Source: Affinirhizobium straminoryzae (GTDB taxonomy: Bacteria > Pseudomonadota > Alphaproteobacteria > Rhizobiales > Rhizobiaceae). Taken from it: 64,000 bases of DNA. Made by a program: the position numbers and the translations under genes. Where the stretch lies: positions 124,001-188,000 of the forward strand of contig NZ_VJMG01000047.1 in the NCBI RefSeq assembly GCF_007004135.1, read 5' to 3'. The notes under the pieces are model-generated. The model saw nothing but the letters and a program-made list of their open reading frames with translations, searched no databases and was not told where the DNA came from. Of this stretch, positions 37,000 to 45,841 are shown in pieces; positions within the stretch are counted from its first letter, which is position 1, and each line of letters begins with the position of its first letter.

Positions 37000-37709
37000 G
37001 CCGCGACCCTTTTCGCCACCAGACGGGCGAGCAGTTCCGAGGCCAGCAGGGCCGTCATGGATAGCGCTACCGCAATCAGCGTCAGCCGCAGAGCGCCCGC
37101 ATCGCCGCCCGGCACCTGGGTGAACGTGTAGATCGCGGCAGAAAGGGTCTGCGTCTCGCCCGGAATATTGGAGACGAAGGTGATGGTCGCGCCAAACTCA
37201 CCCATCGCCTTGGCAAAGGCGAGGATCAGGCCGGCAATCACGCCCGGTAGCATCAGCGGCAGGGTGACGGTGAGGAAGACGAAGACGGGCGAGGCACCGA
37301 GCGTACCGGCTGCCTCCTCCAGTTTCACATCCACCGCTTCGATGGAGAGCCGGATCGAGCGCACCATCAGCGGAAAACCCATGACGGCGGCGGCAAGCGC
37401 CGCACCCGTCCAGCGGAAGGAGAGAACAAGACCGAACGCCTGATCGAGAAACGCGCCGACCGGGCCGCGCCGACCGAACAGGATCAGCAGGATATAGCCG
37501 GTCACGACCGGCGGCAGGATCAGCGGCAGGTGCACGAGACCGTTGAGCAGCGACTTGCCCCAGAAGCGCCCGCGCGCCAGAAGATAGCCGACGAGGATGC
37601 CGACAGGCAGGCTCAGCAGCGTGGCGACAATCGACACCCGCAGGCTAAGCGCAATCGCCGTCCATTCCTCCGCACTCAGGGACCAGAAACTCGACACGAG
37701 ACACACCAT
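36996..37709 (-). CDS. modB: Molybdate ABC transporter permease
   Basis: This 237-residue inner-membrane permease has about five hydrophobic segments and the ModB signatures [32 protein letters not shown], and the EAA-type loop [30 protein letters not shown] followed by [12 protein letters not shown]. It forms the channel for molybdate released by ModA. The ATG at 37709 lacks a clear ribosome-binding site; translation may be coupled to upstream modA, whose stop is 43 bases away. Confidence 0.94.
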   Translation of the reverse strand: MVCLVSSFWSLSAEEWTAIALSLRVSIVATLLSLPVGILVGYLLARGRFWGKSLLNGLVHLPLILPPVVTGYILLILFGRRGPVGAFLDQAFGLVLSFRWTGAALAAAVMGFPLMVRSIRLSIEAVDVKLEEAAGTLGASPVFVFLTVTLPLMLPGVIAGLILAFAKAMGEFGATITFVSNIPGETQTLSAAIYTFTQVPGGDAGALRLTLIAVALSMTALLASELLARLVAKRVAA

Positions 37710-37752
37710 GCAGACGGGCGCGGCGCGGACGCCGCGCCACCTGTCGTCCAGC

Positions 37753-38541
37753 CTACTTCAGAACCGTAAAGCCTTGCGACTGGAAAAAGGACGCCGCAGC
37801 CGGCGATTTCAGGAAGGCGAGATAATCGGCCGCCGCGGCATTCTTCGAATCGGTGAGGAGCGCCACCGGATAGATGATCGGCGGATGCGTGTCTTCCGGA
37901 AAGGTGCCGACAACCGCGACACCCGGCTCGGCCGCCGCATCGGTGGCATAGACGATGCCGTAGGGCGCCTCACCGCGCGAAACGAGGGCAAGCGCCGCGC
38001 GCACGTTTTCAGCGCCGGCCACGCGGGACGAAACGCTGTCCCACACGCCGAGCTTTTGCAGCGCCGCCTTGCCATATTTGCCGGCCGGCACGCTCTCGAC
38101 GGCGCCCATGGCCAGCCGCCCATCGCCCAGCAGACCCTTGAGATCGAAGCCGGGCTTGATCTCCACCGGATGCGCGGCAGCCTTGGCGGCGACCAGCACG
38201 ATGCGGTTGCCGAGCAAATCGGTGCGGGTTTCCGGCCTGATCAGCTTCTTGCCGGCCACCTCGTTCATCCAGTCCTGATCGGCAGAGATGAAGAGATCGG
38301 CCGGCGCGCCGGATTCGATCTGCTTGGCGAGCGCCGAACTCGCCGCGTAGGAGACCGTGACCTCGACGCCCTTCTCCTTCGTGAAGGCGGCATTGGCGGC
38401 ATCCAGCGCCGTCTTCATGCTGGCGGCGGCAAAAACGGTGATCCTGCCCTCCGCCTTGGCCTGGGCAGGCGCCAGGGTGGAGGACAGGATCGAGGCCGAC
38501 AGGGCGGCAAACAGCATCAGGCAATGGCGACGAAGGAACAT
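37753..38541 (-). CDS. modA: Molybdate-binding periplasmic protein
   Basis: This 262-residue protein has a signal peptide ending near AQAKA, followed by ITVFAAASMKTALDAANAAF, SYAASSALAKQIESGAPADLFIS and YGIVYATDAAAE, the ModA signature segments with serines that bind the oxyanion. It captures molybdate or tungstate in the periplasm for ModBC. The start at 38541 has GGGGAG five bases upstream. A ModE-like box lies about 60 bases before the start. Confidence 0.94.
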   Translation of the reverse strand: MFLRRHCLMLFAALSASILSSTLAPAQAKAEGRITVFAAASMKTALDAANAAFTKEKGVEVTVSYAASSALAKQIESGAPADLFISADQDWMNEVAGKKLIRPETRTDLLGNRIVLVAAKAAAHPVEIKPGFDLKGLLGDGRLAMGAVESVPAGKYGKAALQKLGVWDSVSSRVAGAENVRAALALVSRGEAPYGIVYATDAAAEPGVAVVGTFPEDTHPPIIYPVALLTDSKNAAAADYLAFLKSPAAASFFQSQGFTVLK

Positions 38542-38601
38542 GGCTCTCCCCGGAAATCGACGTATCGGCTGGAATATATCGACTTCGAACGGAATGGCCA
38601 G

Positions 38602-38624
38602 CGTTATGTTTTGAGAGATACATC
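38602..38624. promoter_or_regulatory. Candidate ModE box between modA and the molybdoenzyme gene
   Basis: The sequence CGTTATGT-N8-TACATCC resembles the E. coli modA operator (CGTTATAT-N7-TACATAACG, from memory) with a weaker right half. It lies between divergent modA and the sulfite-oxidase-family gene, where a molybdate-responsive repressor would be expected, and a ModE-like regulator is encoded 3.5 kb away. The assignment is by eye. Confidence 0.5.
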
Positions 38625-38735
38625 CATTACAAGCCGCGCAAACATGCACTTGACGAAAGCCAGGACACGCACACCTAATGGACCGGCAGTGCACGTCCTT
38701 TGGCCAGAGGGCCTGCGCCGGAAGGGATGTTTTCC

Positions 38736-39401
38736 ATGACGGACACACCGACAGAGCCTGAAGACAGCAAGCTGACCGCCACCAAGCGGAAATGGGCAGC
38801 CGAGGGGCGGTTTCTGACCGGCCGCATCAGCAGGCCGGACACGGATCGCCTGCCGCCAGGGCAGCACCTGGTCAAGAACTGGCCGGTGCTCGATCTCGGC
38901 CAGCAGCCGCAGATTTCCGAGATGCAATGGCGTCTCGATGTCCGCGGCGCGGTGGAACAGGCGATCACCTTGGACTGGAAGAGTTTTCTCGCCCTGCCGC
39001 AGACGACGGTGATCTCCGATATCCACTGCGTGACCACCTGGTCGCGCTACGACAATGGCTGGCAGGGGGTGATGGTGCGCGATCTTCTCGATCTCGTGCA
39101 CCCGACAGCCGAGGCCGATGCGGTGATGCTGACGAGCTTCGACGGCTATACCACCAACCTGCTGCTGTCCGATTTCGCTGCCGAGGATGCGATCCTTGCC
39201 ACCCACTGGGAAGGCCAGCCGATCAGCCGCGAACACGGCGGGCCGATGCGTCTGGTGGTGCCGCATCTCTATTTCTGGAAAAGCGCCAAGTGGCTGACGC
39301 GCATCGAATTCACCCGGCAGGACCGCCCGGGCTTCTGGGAGAAGAACGGGTACCATATGCGGGGCGACCCGTGGCAGGAGCAGCGTTATTCCGACGACTG
39401 A
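38736..39401 (+). CDS. Sulfite oxidase family molybdopterin oxidoreductase (COG2041)
   Basis: This 221-residue protein is a single-domain molybdopterin enzyme of the sulfite oxidase fold: PPGQHLVKNWPVLDLG, SEMQWRLDVRGAV, then SDIHCVTTWSRYDNGWQGV with the molybdenum-ligand Cys at about residue 98, and GGPMRLVVPHLYFWKSAKW. No signal peptide is visible, so it is likely cytosolic, unlike MsrP. The substrate is unknown. It is divergent from modA and shares a regulatory region with it, a natural co-regulation of cofactor supply and user. The start at 38736 has GGAAGG about ten bases upstream. Confidence 0.87.
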   Translation: MTDTPTEPEDSKLTATKRKWAAEGRFLTGRISRPDTDRLPPGQHLVKNWPVLDLGQQPQISEMQWRLDVRGAVEQAITLDWKSFLALPQTTVISDIHCVTTWSRYDNGWQGVMVRDLLDLVHPTAEADAVMLTSFDGYTTNLLLSDFAAEDAILATHWEGQPISREHGGPMRLVVPHLYFWKSAKWLTRIEFTRQDRPGFWEKNGYHMRGDPWQEQRYSDD

Positions 39402-39422
39402 ACCGCCCCCCCTGAAGGCACG

Positions 39423-39441
39423 CCTCCGGCAAAGCCGGAGG
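39423..39441. terminator. Hairpin between convergent genes
   Basis: CCTCCGGC-AAA-GCCGGAGG is a perfect 8-bp inverted repeat with a 3-base loop. It sits between the molybdoenzyme stop and the udh stop, which converge, so it can serve either strand. No long T-run follows, so termination is likely but not certain. Confidence 0.55.
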
Positions 39442-39497
39442 TCAATGGATAATGGGGAGACGGATCAGGCGATCTCCTTCCCTCCAAGACGGACGGG

Positions 39498-40295
39498 TCA
39501 GCTCTCCGGAAAAATCGGATCGTTGACGAAATTGCCGCCCTGATAGACGTGCAGCGCCGCCTTCGGGTCAGGCCTGCCGAGGCTCGCATCGAGTTCGGCG
39601 CGAAAACCTTCCGCATTGTCCTGCGGCTTCCAGCCGAGATAGGCGGCGTGCGAATTGTCCCACCACTTTGAATCATTGTCCGAAATGCCCCAGATCACCG
39701 GGCAGCCCAGCATCGGCGCGCGAAAGACGCAGGCGATCAACTGCGTGAAATCGCGATAGGACATCCAGCTGGACAGCATGCGGTGGTTGGTCGGCTTTTC
39801 CATGCAGCTGCCGATGCGCACCAGCGCCGTTTCCTGTCCGAACTTTTCGAAATACAGGCGTGCCAGCGCCTCGCCGAAGCATTTGGAGACCCCGTAGAGC
39901 CCGTCGGGACGCATCGGGGCCGTCACGTCGATATGCTGGTCCTGCCGGTAGAAGCCGACCGTGTGGTTGGAACTGGCAAACACGATGCGCGGCTGGCCAT
40001 GGGCGCGCGCTGCCTCGTAGAGATTGTAGAGGCCAAGCAGGTTGGCGTTCATGATCTTGGAAAACTTATCCTCGACCGAGATGCCGCCCAGATGCACGAT
40101 GCCATCGCAGCCTTCGACCAGGCGATGGACGGCCTCGGCATCGCCGAGATCGCAGCGCACCAGTTCCTCGTTGGGCTGCGCCTCGCCGAGGTCGCTGATG
40201 TCGGAGAGGCGAAGAATGTCGGCATGCGACGCAAGGCGCGTGCGCATGGCACGCCCCAGCGCGCCGGCGGCACCGGTAATCAGCAGTCTTTTCAA
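39498..40295 (-). CDS. udh: Uronate dehydrogenase
   Basis: This 265-residue short-chain dehydrogenase/epimerase-fold protein closely resembles Agrobacterium uronate dehydrogenase as I remember it. Shared segments are KRLLITGAAGALGRAM, CDGIVHLGGISVEDKF, EAARAHGQPRIVFASSNHTV, the catalytic YGVSK (Tyr 134, Lys 138), and ETALVRIGSC. It oxidises D-galacturonate or D-glucuronate with NAD+ to the aldarolactone. The TTG at 40295 is chosen because GGAGG lies five bases before it and the N-terminus aligns; an ATG at 40307 has no ribosome-binding site. It starts the pathway encoded divergently downstream. Confidence 0.92.
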   Translation of the reverse strand: MKRLLITGAAGALGRAMRTRLASHADILRLSDISDLGEAQPNEELVRCDLGDAEAVHRLVEGCDGIVHLGGISVEDKFSKIMNANLLGLYNLYEAARAHGQPRIVFASSNHTVGFYRQDQHIDVTAPMRPDGLYGVSKCFGEALARLYFEKFGQETALVRIGSCMEKPTNHRMLSSWMSYRDFTQLIACVFRAPMLGCPVIWGISDNDSKWWDNSHAAYLGWKPQDNAEGFRAELDASLGRPDPKAALHVYQGGNFVNDPIFPES

Positions 40296-40344
40296 GGGAT
40301 CCTCCATGCGGGCAGGCGAGAAGCGGGACTCGTCTGCCCGCCAC

Positions 40345-40361
40345 GGTAAATTTATCATACA
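40345..40361. promoter_or_regulatory. Candidate GntR/FadR operator, udh side
   Basis: The minus strand reads TGTATG-N7-TACC. The same half-words occur at 41216-41234 as TGTATG-N9-TACC, upstream of kdgD. This copy lies 50 bases before the udh start and about 90 bases before the regulator start, in their shared divergent region. Assigned by comparison of the two sites only. Confidence 0.45.
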
Positions 40362-40450
40362 TGTTGGCAGGCGGGCGTCAACACGGTACACCTAGGCATG
40401 ACAGAGAGACGAGACCGTCCTCATCGGACCGGACCAGGAAGGGGACAGAC

Positions 40451-41203
40451 ATGGCGATTGCCACCAAGGAGAGAACGGGGGGTGCCGCGATCACGCTGGC
40501 CGCACGGTTGAGCGACACCCTGCGCCAGGCCATCGGCGCCGGACAGTTTCCGCCCGGCAGCAAGCTGCCGAGCGAGGCGCAACTGGGCGAAACGCACGGC
40601 GTGAGCCGCACCGTGGTGCGCGAGGCAATCGCAGCGCTGAGGGCCGACAGGCTGGTGGAGGCACGCCAGGGCGCCGGCGTCTTCGTGCTCGAGCCTCCAT
40701 CCCCGATGGCGCCGGCCCCTTTCTCCGTCGACAATATCGACCACGCCCGCGTTTCCTCGGTGATCGAATTCCTCGAACTGCGCACCGCCGTCGAGGTGGA
40801 GGCGGCGGGGCTTGCCGCCGTGCGCCGCTCACCCGCCCAGGAAGAGGTGATCTTCGACTGTCACTATGCGGTGCGCGCCTGCCTGGAAGCGGGACAGCCG
40901 ACCAGCGAGGCGGATTTTGCGCTGCATCTCGCCATTGCCGAGGCCACCAACAATTCCCGATTCCGCGATTTCCTGTCGATGATCGGCAAAAGCGTCATTC
41001 CCCGCGCCGCCCTGCGCAACGAGGACAGCGAGGCGGACCAGGCAACCTACATCAACCTCATCATGGAAGAGCACAACGCCATCATCGTGGCGATCTCGGC
41101 CGGCAATGAAGAGGCCGCACGCGAGGCGATGCGCCGGCATCTGCGCGGCAGCCAGTCGCGCTACCGCGCCCTGCTGCGCGAGCAGCGACAATTTGTAAGA
41201 TAA
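40451..41203 (+). CDS. GntR/FadR-family transcriptional regulator
   Basis: This 250-residue regulator has an N-terminal winged helix (LRQAIGAGQFPPGSKLPSEAQLGETHGVSRTVVREAIAAL, about residues 24-62) and a FadR-type C-terminal helical ligand domain (ELRTAVEVEAAGLAAVRR, FALHLAIAEATNN, EEHNAIIVAISAGNEEAAREAMRRHL) with metal-binding Asp/His positions. It sits between udh and kdgD-gci-gli and probably responds to a galacturonate or galactarate intermediate, as a repressor. AGGAAGGGG precedes the ATG. Confidence 0.88.
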   Translation: MAIATKERTGGAAITLAARLSDTLRQAIGAGQFPPGSKLPSEAQLGETHGVSRTVVREAIAALRADRLVEARQGAGVFVLEPPSPMAPAPFSVDNIDHARVSSVIEFLELRTAVEVEAAGLAAVRRSPAQEEVIFDCHYAVRACLEAGQPTSEADFALHLAIAEATNNSRFRDFLSMIGKSVIPRAALRNEDSEADQATYINLIMEEHNAIIVAISAGNEEAAREAMRRHLRGSQSRYRALLREQRQFVR

Positions 41204-41207
41204 GTTG

Positions 41208-41239
41208 TTGACACTTGTATGGCGAATATATACCACAAG
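41208..41239 (+). promoter_or_regulatory. Promoter with overlapping operator upstream of kdgD
   Basis: TTGACA (41208-41213) and TATACC (41229-41234) could be -35 and -10 elements with a short 15-base spacer. Between them is the inverted repeat CTTGT...ACAAG (41214-41239) including TGTATG-N9-TACC shared with the udh side. A repressor bound here would block RNA polymerase. The -10 match is only moderate. Confidence 0.45.
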
Positions 41240-41258
41240 CAACGGAGGAAGCCTCTGA

Positions 41259-42182
<924 letters not shown>

Positions 42183-42195
42183 GGAACGGCTGACG

Positions 42196-43332
42196 ATGAA
42201 GATCACCGCAGTCCGCACCCATCTTCTGGAACACCGGCTCGACGTCGCCTTCGAAAGCGCGTCCATGCGCTTCGATCGCCGCGCCCATGTTCTGGTGGAA
42301 ATCGAGTGTGACGATGGCACGGTCGGCTGGGGCGAATGCCTCGGCCCGGCCAGGCCCAATGCCGCCGTCGTCGCCGCCTATGCCAACTGGCTGATCGGCG
42401 AGAACCCGCTCGAAAACGAGAAGATATGGGCCAGGCTCTATAACGCGCTGCGTGACCAGGGCCAGCGCGGACTGGCTGTGACGGCGCTTTCGGGCATCGA
42501 CATTGCGCTGTGGGACATCAAGGGCAAGCATTTCGGCGTGCCCGTCTCCCTCCTGCTCGGCGGCCGCTTCCGCGACAGCGTGAAGGCCTATGCCACCGGC
42601 AGCTTCAAGCGCGACGGCGTCGATCGCGTGGAAGACAATGCCACCGACGTTGCCCGCTACTGGAAGGAAGGTTTCCACGCCACCAAGATCAAGATCGGCT
42701 TCGGTGTGGCGGAAGACCTGCGCGTCGTGCGCGCTGCCCGCGAGGCGGTGGGACCGGAGATGCGCATCATGGTCGATGCCAATCACGGTTACGACGTGGT
42801 GGAGGCCGTCCGCTTCGGCCAGGCGGCCGCAGAACTTGATCTCGACTGGTTCGAGGAGCCGGTGGTACCGGAACAGCTTGCTGCCTATCGCGAGGTGCGC
42901 GCCCGCCAGCCGATCCCGGTCGCCGGCGGCGAAACCTGGCATTCCCGCTGGGGCATGCGCGAGCCGATCGAGAGCCGCTGCGTCGATATCCTGCAGCCGG
43001 ATCTGGCCGGCGTCGGCGGTTTCACCGAAGCCAAGCGGGTCGCCGATCTTGCCGCCCTGCATGGCGTGCGCGTCGTACCGCATGTCTGGGGCACGGCGGT
43101 GCACATCGCCGCTGCGCTGCAGTTCATGGCCGCGATGATTCCGAGCCCGGTGCGCGTCAACCCGATCGAGCCGATCCTCGAATTCGACCGGACGCACAAT
43201 CCCTTCCGGCAGGCGATCGTCAAGACGCCGATCGAGCACGTCAACGGCGTGGTGGCGATCCCGAACGGTCCCGGCCTCGGCATCGAGATCAACCGCGAGG
43301 CGCTGGCCGAATTCCGGATGGGAGACGCCTGA
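42196..43332 (+). CDS. gci: D-galactarolactone cycloisomerase
   Basis: This 378-residue enolase-superfamily (mandelate racemase subgroup) protein agrees in length and sequence with Agrobacterium Gci as I recall it. Segments include MKITAVRTHLLEHRLD, VGWGECLGPARPNAAVV, TKIKIGFGVAEDLRV (catalytic Lys), the metal ligands in MVDANHGYD, WFEEPVVPEQ and AGGETWHS, and VPHVWGTAVHIAAALQFM. It opens D-galactaro-1,4-lactone to 3-deoxy-2-keto-L-threo-hexarate. The stop overlaps the gli start by one base. Confidence 0.92.
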   Translation: MKITAVRTHLLEHRLDVAFESASMRFDRRAHVLVEIECDDGTVGWGECLGPARPNAAVVAAYANWLIGENPLENEKIWARLYNALRDQGQRGLAVTALSGIDIALWDIKGKHFGVPVSLLLGGRFRDSVKAYATGSFKRDGVDRVEDNATDVARYWKEGFHATKIKIGFGVAEDLRVVRAAREAVGPEMRIMVDANHGYDVVEAVRFGQAAAELDLDWFEEPVVPEQLAAYREVRARQPIPVAGGETWHSRWGMREPIESRCVDILQPDLAGVGGFTEAKRVADLAALHGVRVVPHVWGTAVHIAAALQFMAAMIPSPVRVNPIEPILEFDRTHNPFRQAIVKTPIEHVNGVVAIPNGPGLGIEINREALAEFRMGDA

Positions 43333-44213
43333 TGCTGGTGCGTCGGCTTTCCGGGGACAAGCCGAGGATCGCACTGCCAAAGGGCAGCGTGGACACGCAG
43401 ATGCACATGTATCTGCCGGGTTTTCCCGCCCTGCCCGGCGGGCCCGGCCTGCCGGCCGGCGACCTGCCGATCCCGCGCCAGTACCGCCAGTTGATGGACT
43501 GGCTCGGCATAGACCGGGTGATCATCACCCAGGGCAATGCACAGCAGCGGGACAATTCCAACATCGTTGCCTGCCTGCGGGAAATGGGCGGCGTGGCGCG
43601 TGGCGTAGCCGCCGTCGGCCCAGACGTGACCGATAGCGAATTAGACTGGCTCACCGAGGCGGGCGTCGTCGGCCTCAGGATCATGGACCTGCCCGGCGGT
43701 GCCGTGAACCTTTCGGCTCTGGAACAACTCGATGCCGTTGCCGCGGCGCGTGGCCTGATGCTCGCCATCCAGTTCGACGGCAGCCATATCGAGGAACACG
43801 AGCCGCGGCTCTCCCGGCTGAAATCGCGCTGGGTGCTGGATCATCACGGCAAGTTCTTCTGCGGCGTCACGCCGGACAGCCCGCAGATCGCCGCGCTGCG
43901 CCGCCTGATCGACGGCGGAAACTGCTGGTTCAAGTTCGCCGGCGTCTATGAAAGTTCAAAGAGCGGTGGCCCCGATTACGAGGATGTCGCCGCCATTGCC
44001 CGGACGATTGCCGCCCATGCGCCGGAGCGCATCGTCTGGGGCACCAACTGGCCACACAACCTTGCCCGCGAGCAGGCGGATTATCCTGACGACGCGGCAT
44101 TGACGGATACGGTCCTGGGCTGGCTGCCGGACGAGAGAGCGCGCCGCCTTGCCCTGGTTGACAATCCGGAAGCCCTGTTCGGGCTTCCGGCATGGACGGA
44201 GGAGAAAGCATAG
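43332..44213 (+). CDS. gli: D-galactarolactone isomerase
   Basis: This 293-residue amidohydrolase-superfamily protein begins its fold with GSVDTQMHMYLPGFPALPGG and has IITQGNAQQRDN, AIQFDGSHIEEH, VLDHHGKFF and VWGTNWPHNLA. It resembles the Agrobacterium isomerase that interconverts the 1,5- and 1,4-lactones of galactarate, linking Udh to Gci. The family's usual HxH metal pair reads QMHM here, so metal binding may differ. It starts within the gci stop (TGATG). Confidence 0.88.
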   Translation: MLVRRLSGDKPRIALPKGSVDTQMHMYLPGFPALPGGPGLPAGDLPIPRQYRQLMDWLGIDRVIITQGNAQQRDNSNIVACLREMGGVARGVAAVGPDVTDSELDWLTEAGVVGLRIMDLPGGAVNLSALEQLDAVAAARGLMLAIQFDGSHIEEHEPRLSRLKSRWVLDHHGKFFCGVTPDSPQIAALRRLIDGGNCWFKFAGVYESSKSGGPDYEDVAAIARTIAAHAPERIVWGTNWPHNLAREQADYPDDAALTDTVLGWLPDERARRLALVDNPEALFGLPAWTEEKA

Positions 44214-44263
44214 AGACCCGCGCCCGGGCAGGGGGCCCTGGCGCAAGCAAAGTGGAGGAAGAC

Positions 44264-45241
44264 ATGAAGTTCAAGCGCATTCTCGGCCTGGCCCTCGGCC
44301 TGGCAATGACGACGGCCATGACAGCCGGCGCGCAGCAGGTGACGCTGCGGTCCGCCGATATCCACCCGGATGGCTACCCGACCGTCGAAGCGGTCAAGTA
44401 CATGGGAGACCTCGTATCCCAGCAGACCAGTGGCCGGATCAAGATCCAGGTCATGAACAATTCCGTGCTGGGCAGCGAAAAAGACACGATCGAGCAGACC
44501 CGCTTCGGTGTCATCGACCTCAACCGCGTCAACACCGCCCCGTTCAACAACCTCGTCAAGGAAACGGTCGTCCTCGGCCTTCCCTTCCTGTTCCGTTCCA
44601 CCGATCACATGCACCAGGTGGTAGACGGCCCGATCGGCGACGAGATCCTGAAGGCCTTCGAGGCGCATGGCCTGGTCGGGCTTGCCTTCTATGATTCCGG
44701 CGCACGCTCCTTCTACACCACCAAGAAGCCGATCGAGAAGCTTGCCGATCTCAAGGGCATGAAGATCCGCGTCCAGCAGTCGGACCTCTGGATCGCCATG
44801 ATGCAGGCGTTTGGCGCCAACCCGACACCGATGCCGTTCGGCGAAGTCTACTCCTCGCTGGAAACCGGCGTCGTCGATGGCGCCGAAAACAACTGGCCAT
44901 CCTACGAATCCTCCCGCCACTTCGAAGTCGCCAAGAACTTCTCGATGACCGAGCATTCGCTGACGCCGGAAGTGCTCGTCATGTCCAAGATCAGCTGGGA
45001 CAAGCTGAAGCCGGAGGATCAGGCCATCCTGCGCAAGGCGGCCAAGGAGTCTGTGGTCAAGATGCGCCAGCTCTGGCAGGCCCGCGAAAAGACCTCGGAA
45101 GACAAGGTGCGGGCTGGCGGCGTCAAGGTGATCTCCGTCAACAAGCAGGAATTCGCCGACGCCATGAAGCCGGTCTACGACAAGTTCGTGACCGATGCCA
45201 AGATGAAGGACCTGGTCGCCCGCATCCAGGCCGTGAAGTAA
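44264..45241 (+). CDS. dctP: TRAP transporter solute-binding protein (DctP)
   Basis: This 325-residue periplasmic protein has a signal peptide ending near MTAGA, then VTLRSADIHPDGYPTVEAVKYMG, LPFLFRSTDHMHQVVDG, LKGMKIRVQQSDLW with the carboxylate-binding Arg, and NNWPSYESSRHFEVAKNF, all DctP signatures. Context makes a uronate, galactarate or similar sugar acid the probable ligand. The ATG at 44264 has GGAGGAAG upstream. It lies downstream of gli and is followed by a strong hairpin before dctQ. Confidence 0.92.
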   Translation: MKFKRILGLALGLAMTTAMTAGAQQVTLRSADIHPDGYPTVEAVKYMGDLVSQQTSGRIKIQVMNNSVLGSEKDTIEQTRFGVIDLNRVNTAPFNNLVKETVVLGLPFLFRSTDHMHQVVDGPIGDEILKAFEAHGLVGLAFYDSGARSFYTTKKPIEKLADLKGMKIRVQQSDLWIAMMQAFGANPTPMPFGEVYSSLETGVVDGAENNWPSYESSRHFEVAKNFSMTEHSLTPEVLVMSKISWDKLKPEDQAILRKAAKESVVKMRQLWQAREKTSEDKVRAGGVKVISVNKQEFADAMKPVYDKFVTDAKMKDLVARIQAVK

Positions 45242-45252
45242 GCGCCATCCAT

Positions 45253-45285
45253 AAGGCCGACCCGCAAGGGTCGGCCTTTTTGCAT
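45253..45285 (+). terminator. Intercistronic terminator-like hairpin after dctP
   Basis: AAGGCCGACCC-GCAA-GGGTCGGCCTTTTT: an 11-bp stem with a GCAA tetraloop and a T5 run, a textbook intrinsic terminator. Because it sits between dctP and dctQM, it probably terminates part of the transcripts or protects dctP mRNA, giving more binding protein than permease. Confidence 0.85.
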
Positions 45286-45316
45286 GCGCCCCGCCAGCGC
45301 AAAAGGAACCGCGGAC

Positions 45317-45841
45317 ATGAAGAACATCCTGAAGGCTGTGCGGCCGTTGCTCGCCCTCCTCAGCCGCCTCTCGCTTTATCTTGCCGGCATCGGCATCGTC
45401 ACCATGACCCTTATCGTCGGCTGGCAGGTCTTTGCCCGCTACATCCTCAACGATACGCCAAGCTGGTCGGAACCGTTGTCGCTCGTGCTGATGTCCTGGT
45501 TCATCCTGCTGGGGGCGGCCGTCGGCGTGCGCGAAAGCGGCCATCTCGGGCTCGACATCGTCCGTTATGCCATGCCCAAACCGATCCAGCGGGCGATGGA
45601 CATCACCAGCATGGCGCTGGTGAGTGCCTTCGGCGGCTTCATGGCCTATTACGGCATCCTGCTCGCCCGCGGCACCTGGACGGCCACCATTCCGGTGCTC
45701 GGCTGGCCCGGCGGCGTCGACTTCTTCCCGCTGATCGTCGGCGGCATCATGATCGCGCTGTTCGGCCTTGAACGGCTGGCCGACATCATCCTTGAAACCG
45801 AACACACACCGTCCGAAGCGGACATGCTGGAGGTCGTCTGA
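45317..45841 (+). CDS. dctQ: TRAP transporter small permease (DctQ)
   Basis: This 174-residue membrane protein has four hydrophobic segments and the DctQ signature MTLIVGWQVFARYILNDTPSWSEPLSL and SWFILLGAAVGVRESGHLGLD. It partners DctM in Na+-driven uptake. AAAGGA lies about ten bases before the ATG at 45317. Its stop overlaps the dctM start by one base. Confidence 0.92.
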   Translation: MKNILKAVRPLLALLSRLSLYLAGIGIVTMTLIVGWQVFARYILNDTPSWSEPLSLVLMSWFILLGAAVGVRESGHLGLDIVRYAMPKPIQRAMDITSMALVSAFGGFMAYYGILLARGTWTATIPVLGWPGGVDFFPLIVGGIMIALFGLERLADIILETEHTPSEADMLEVV

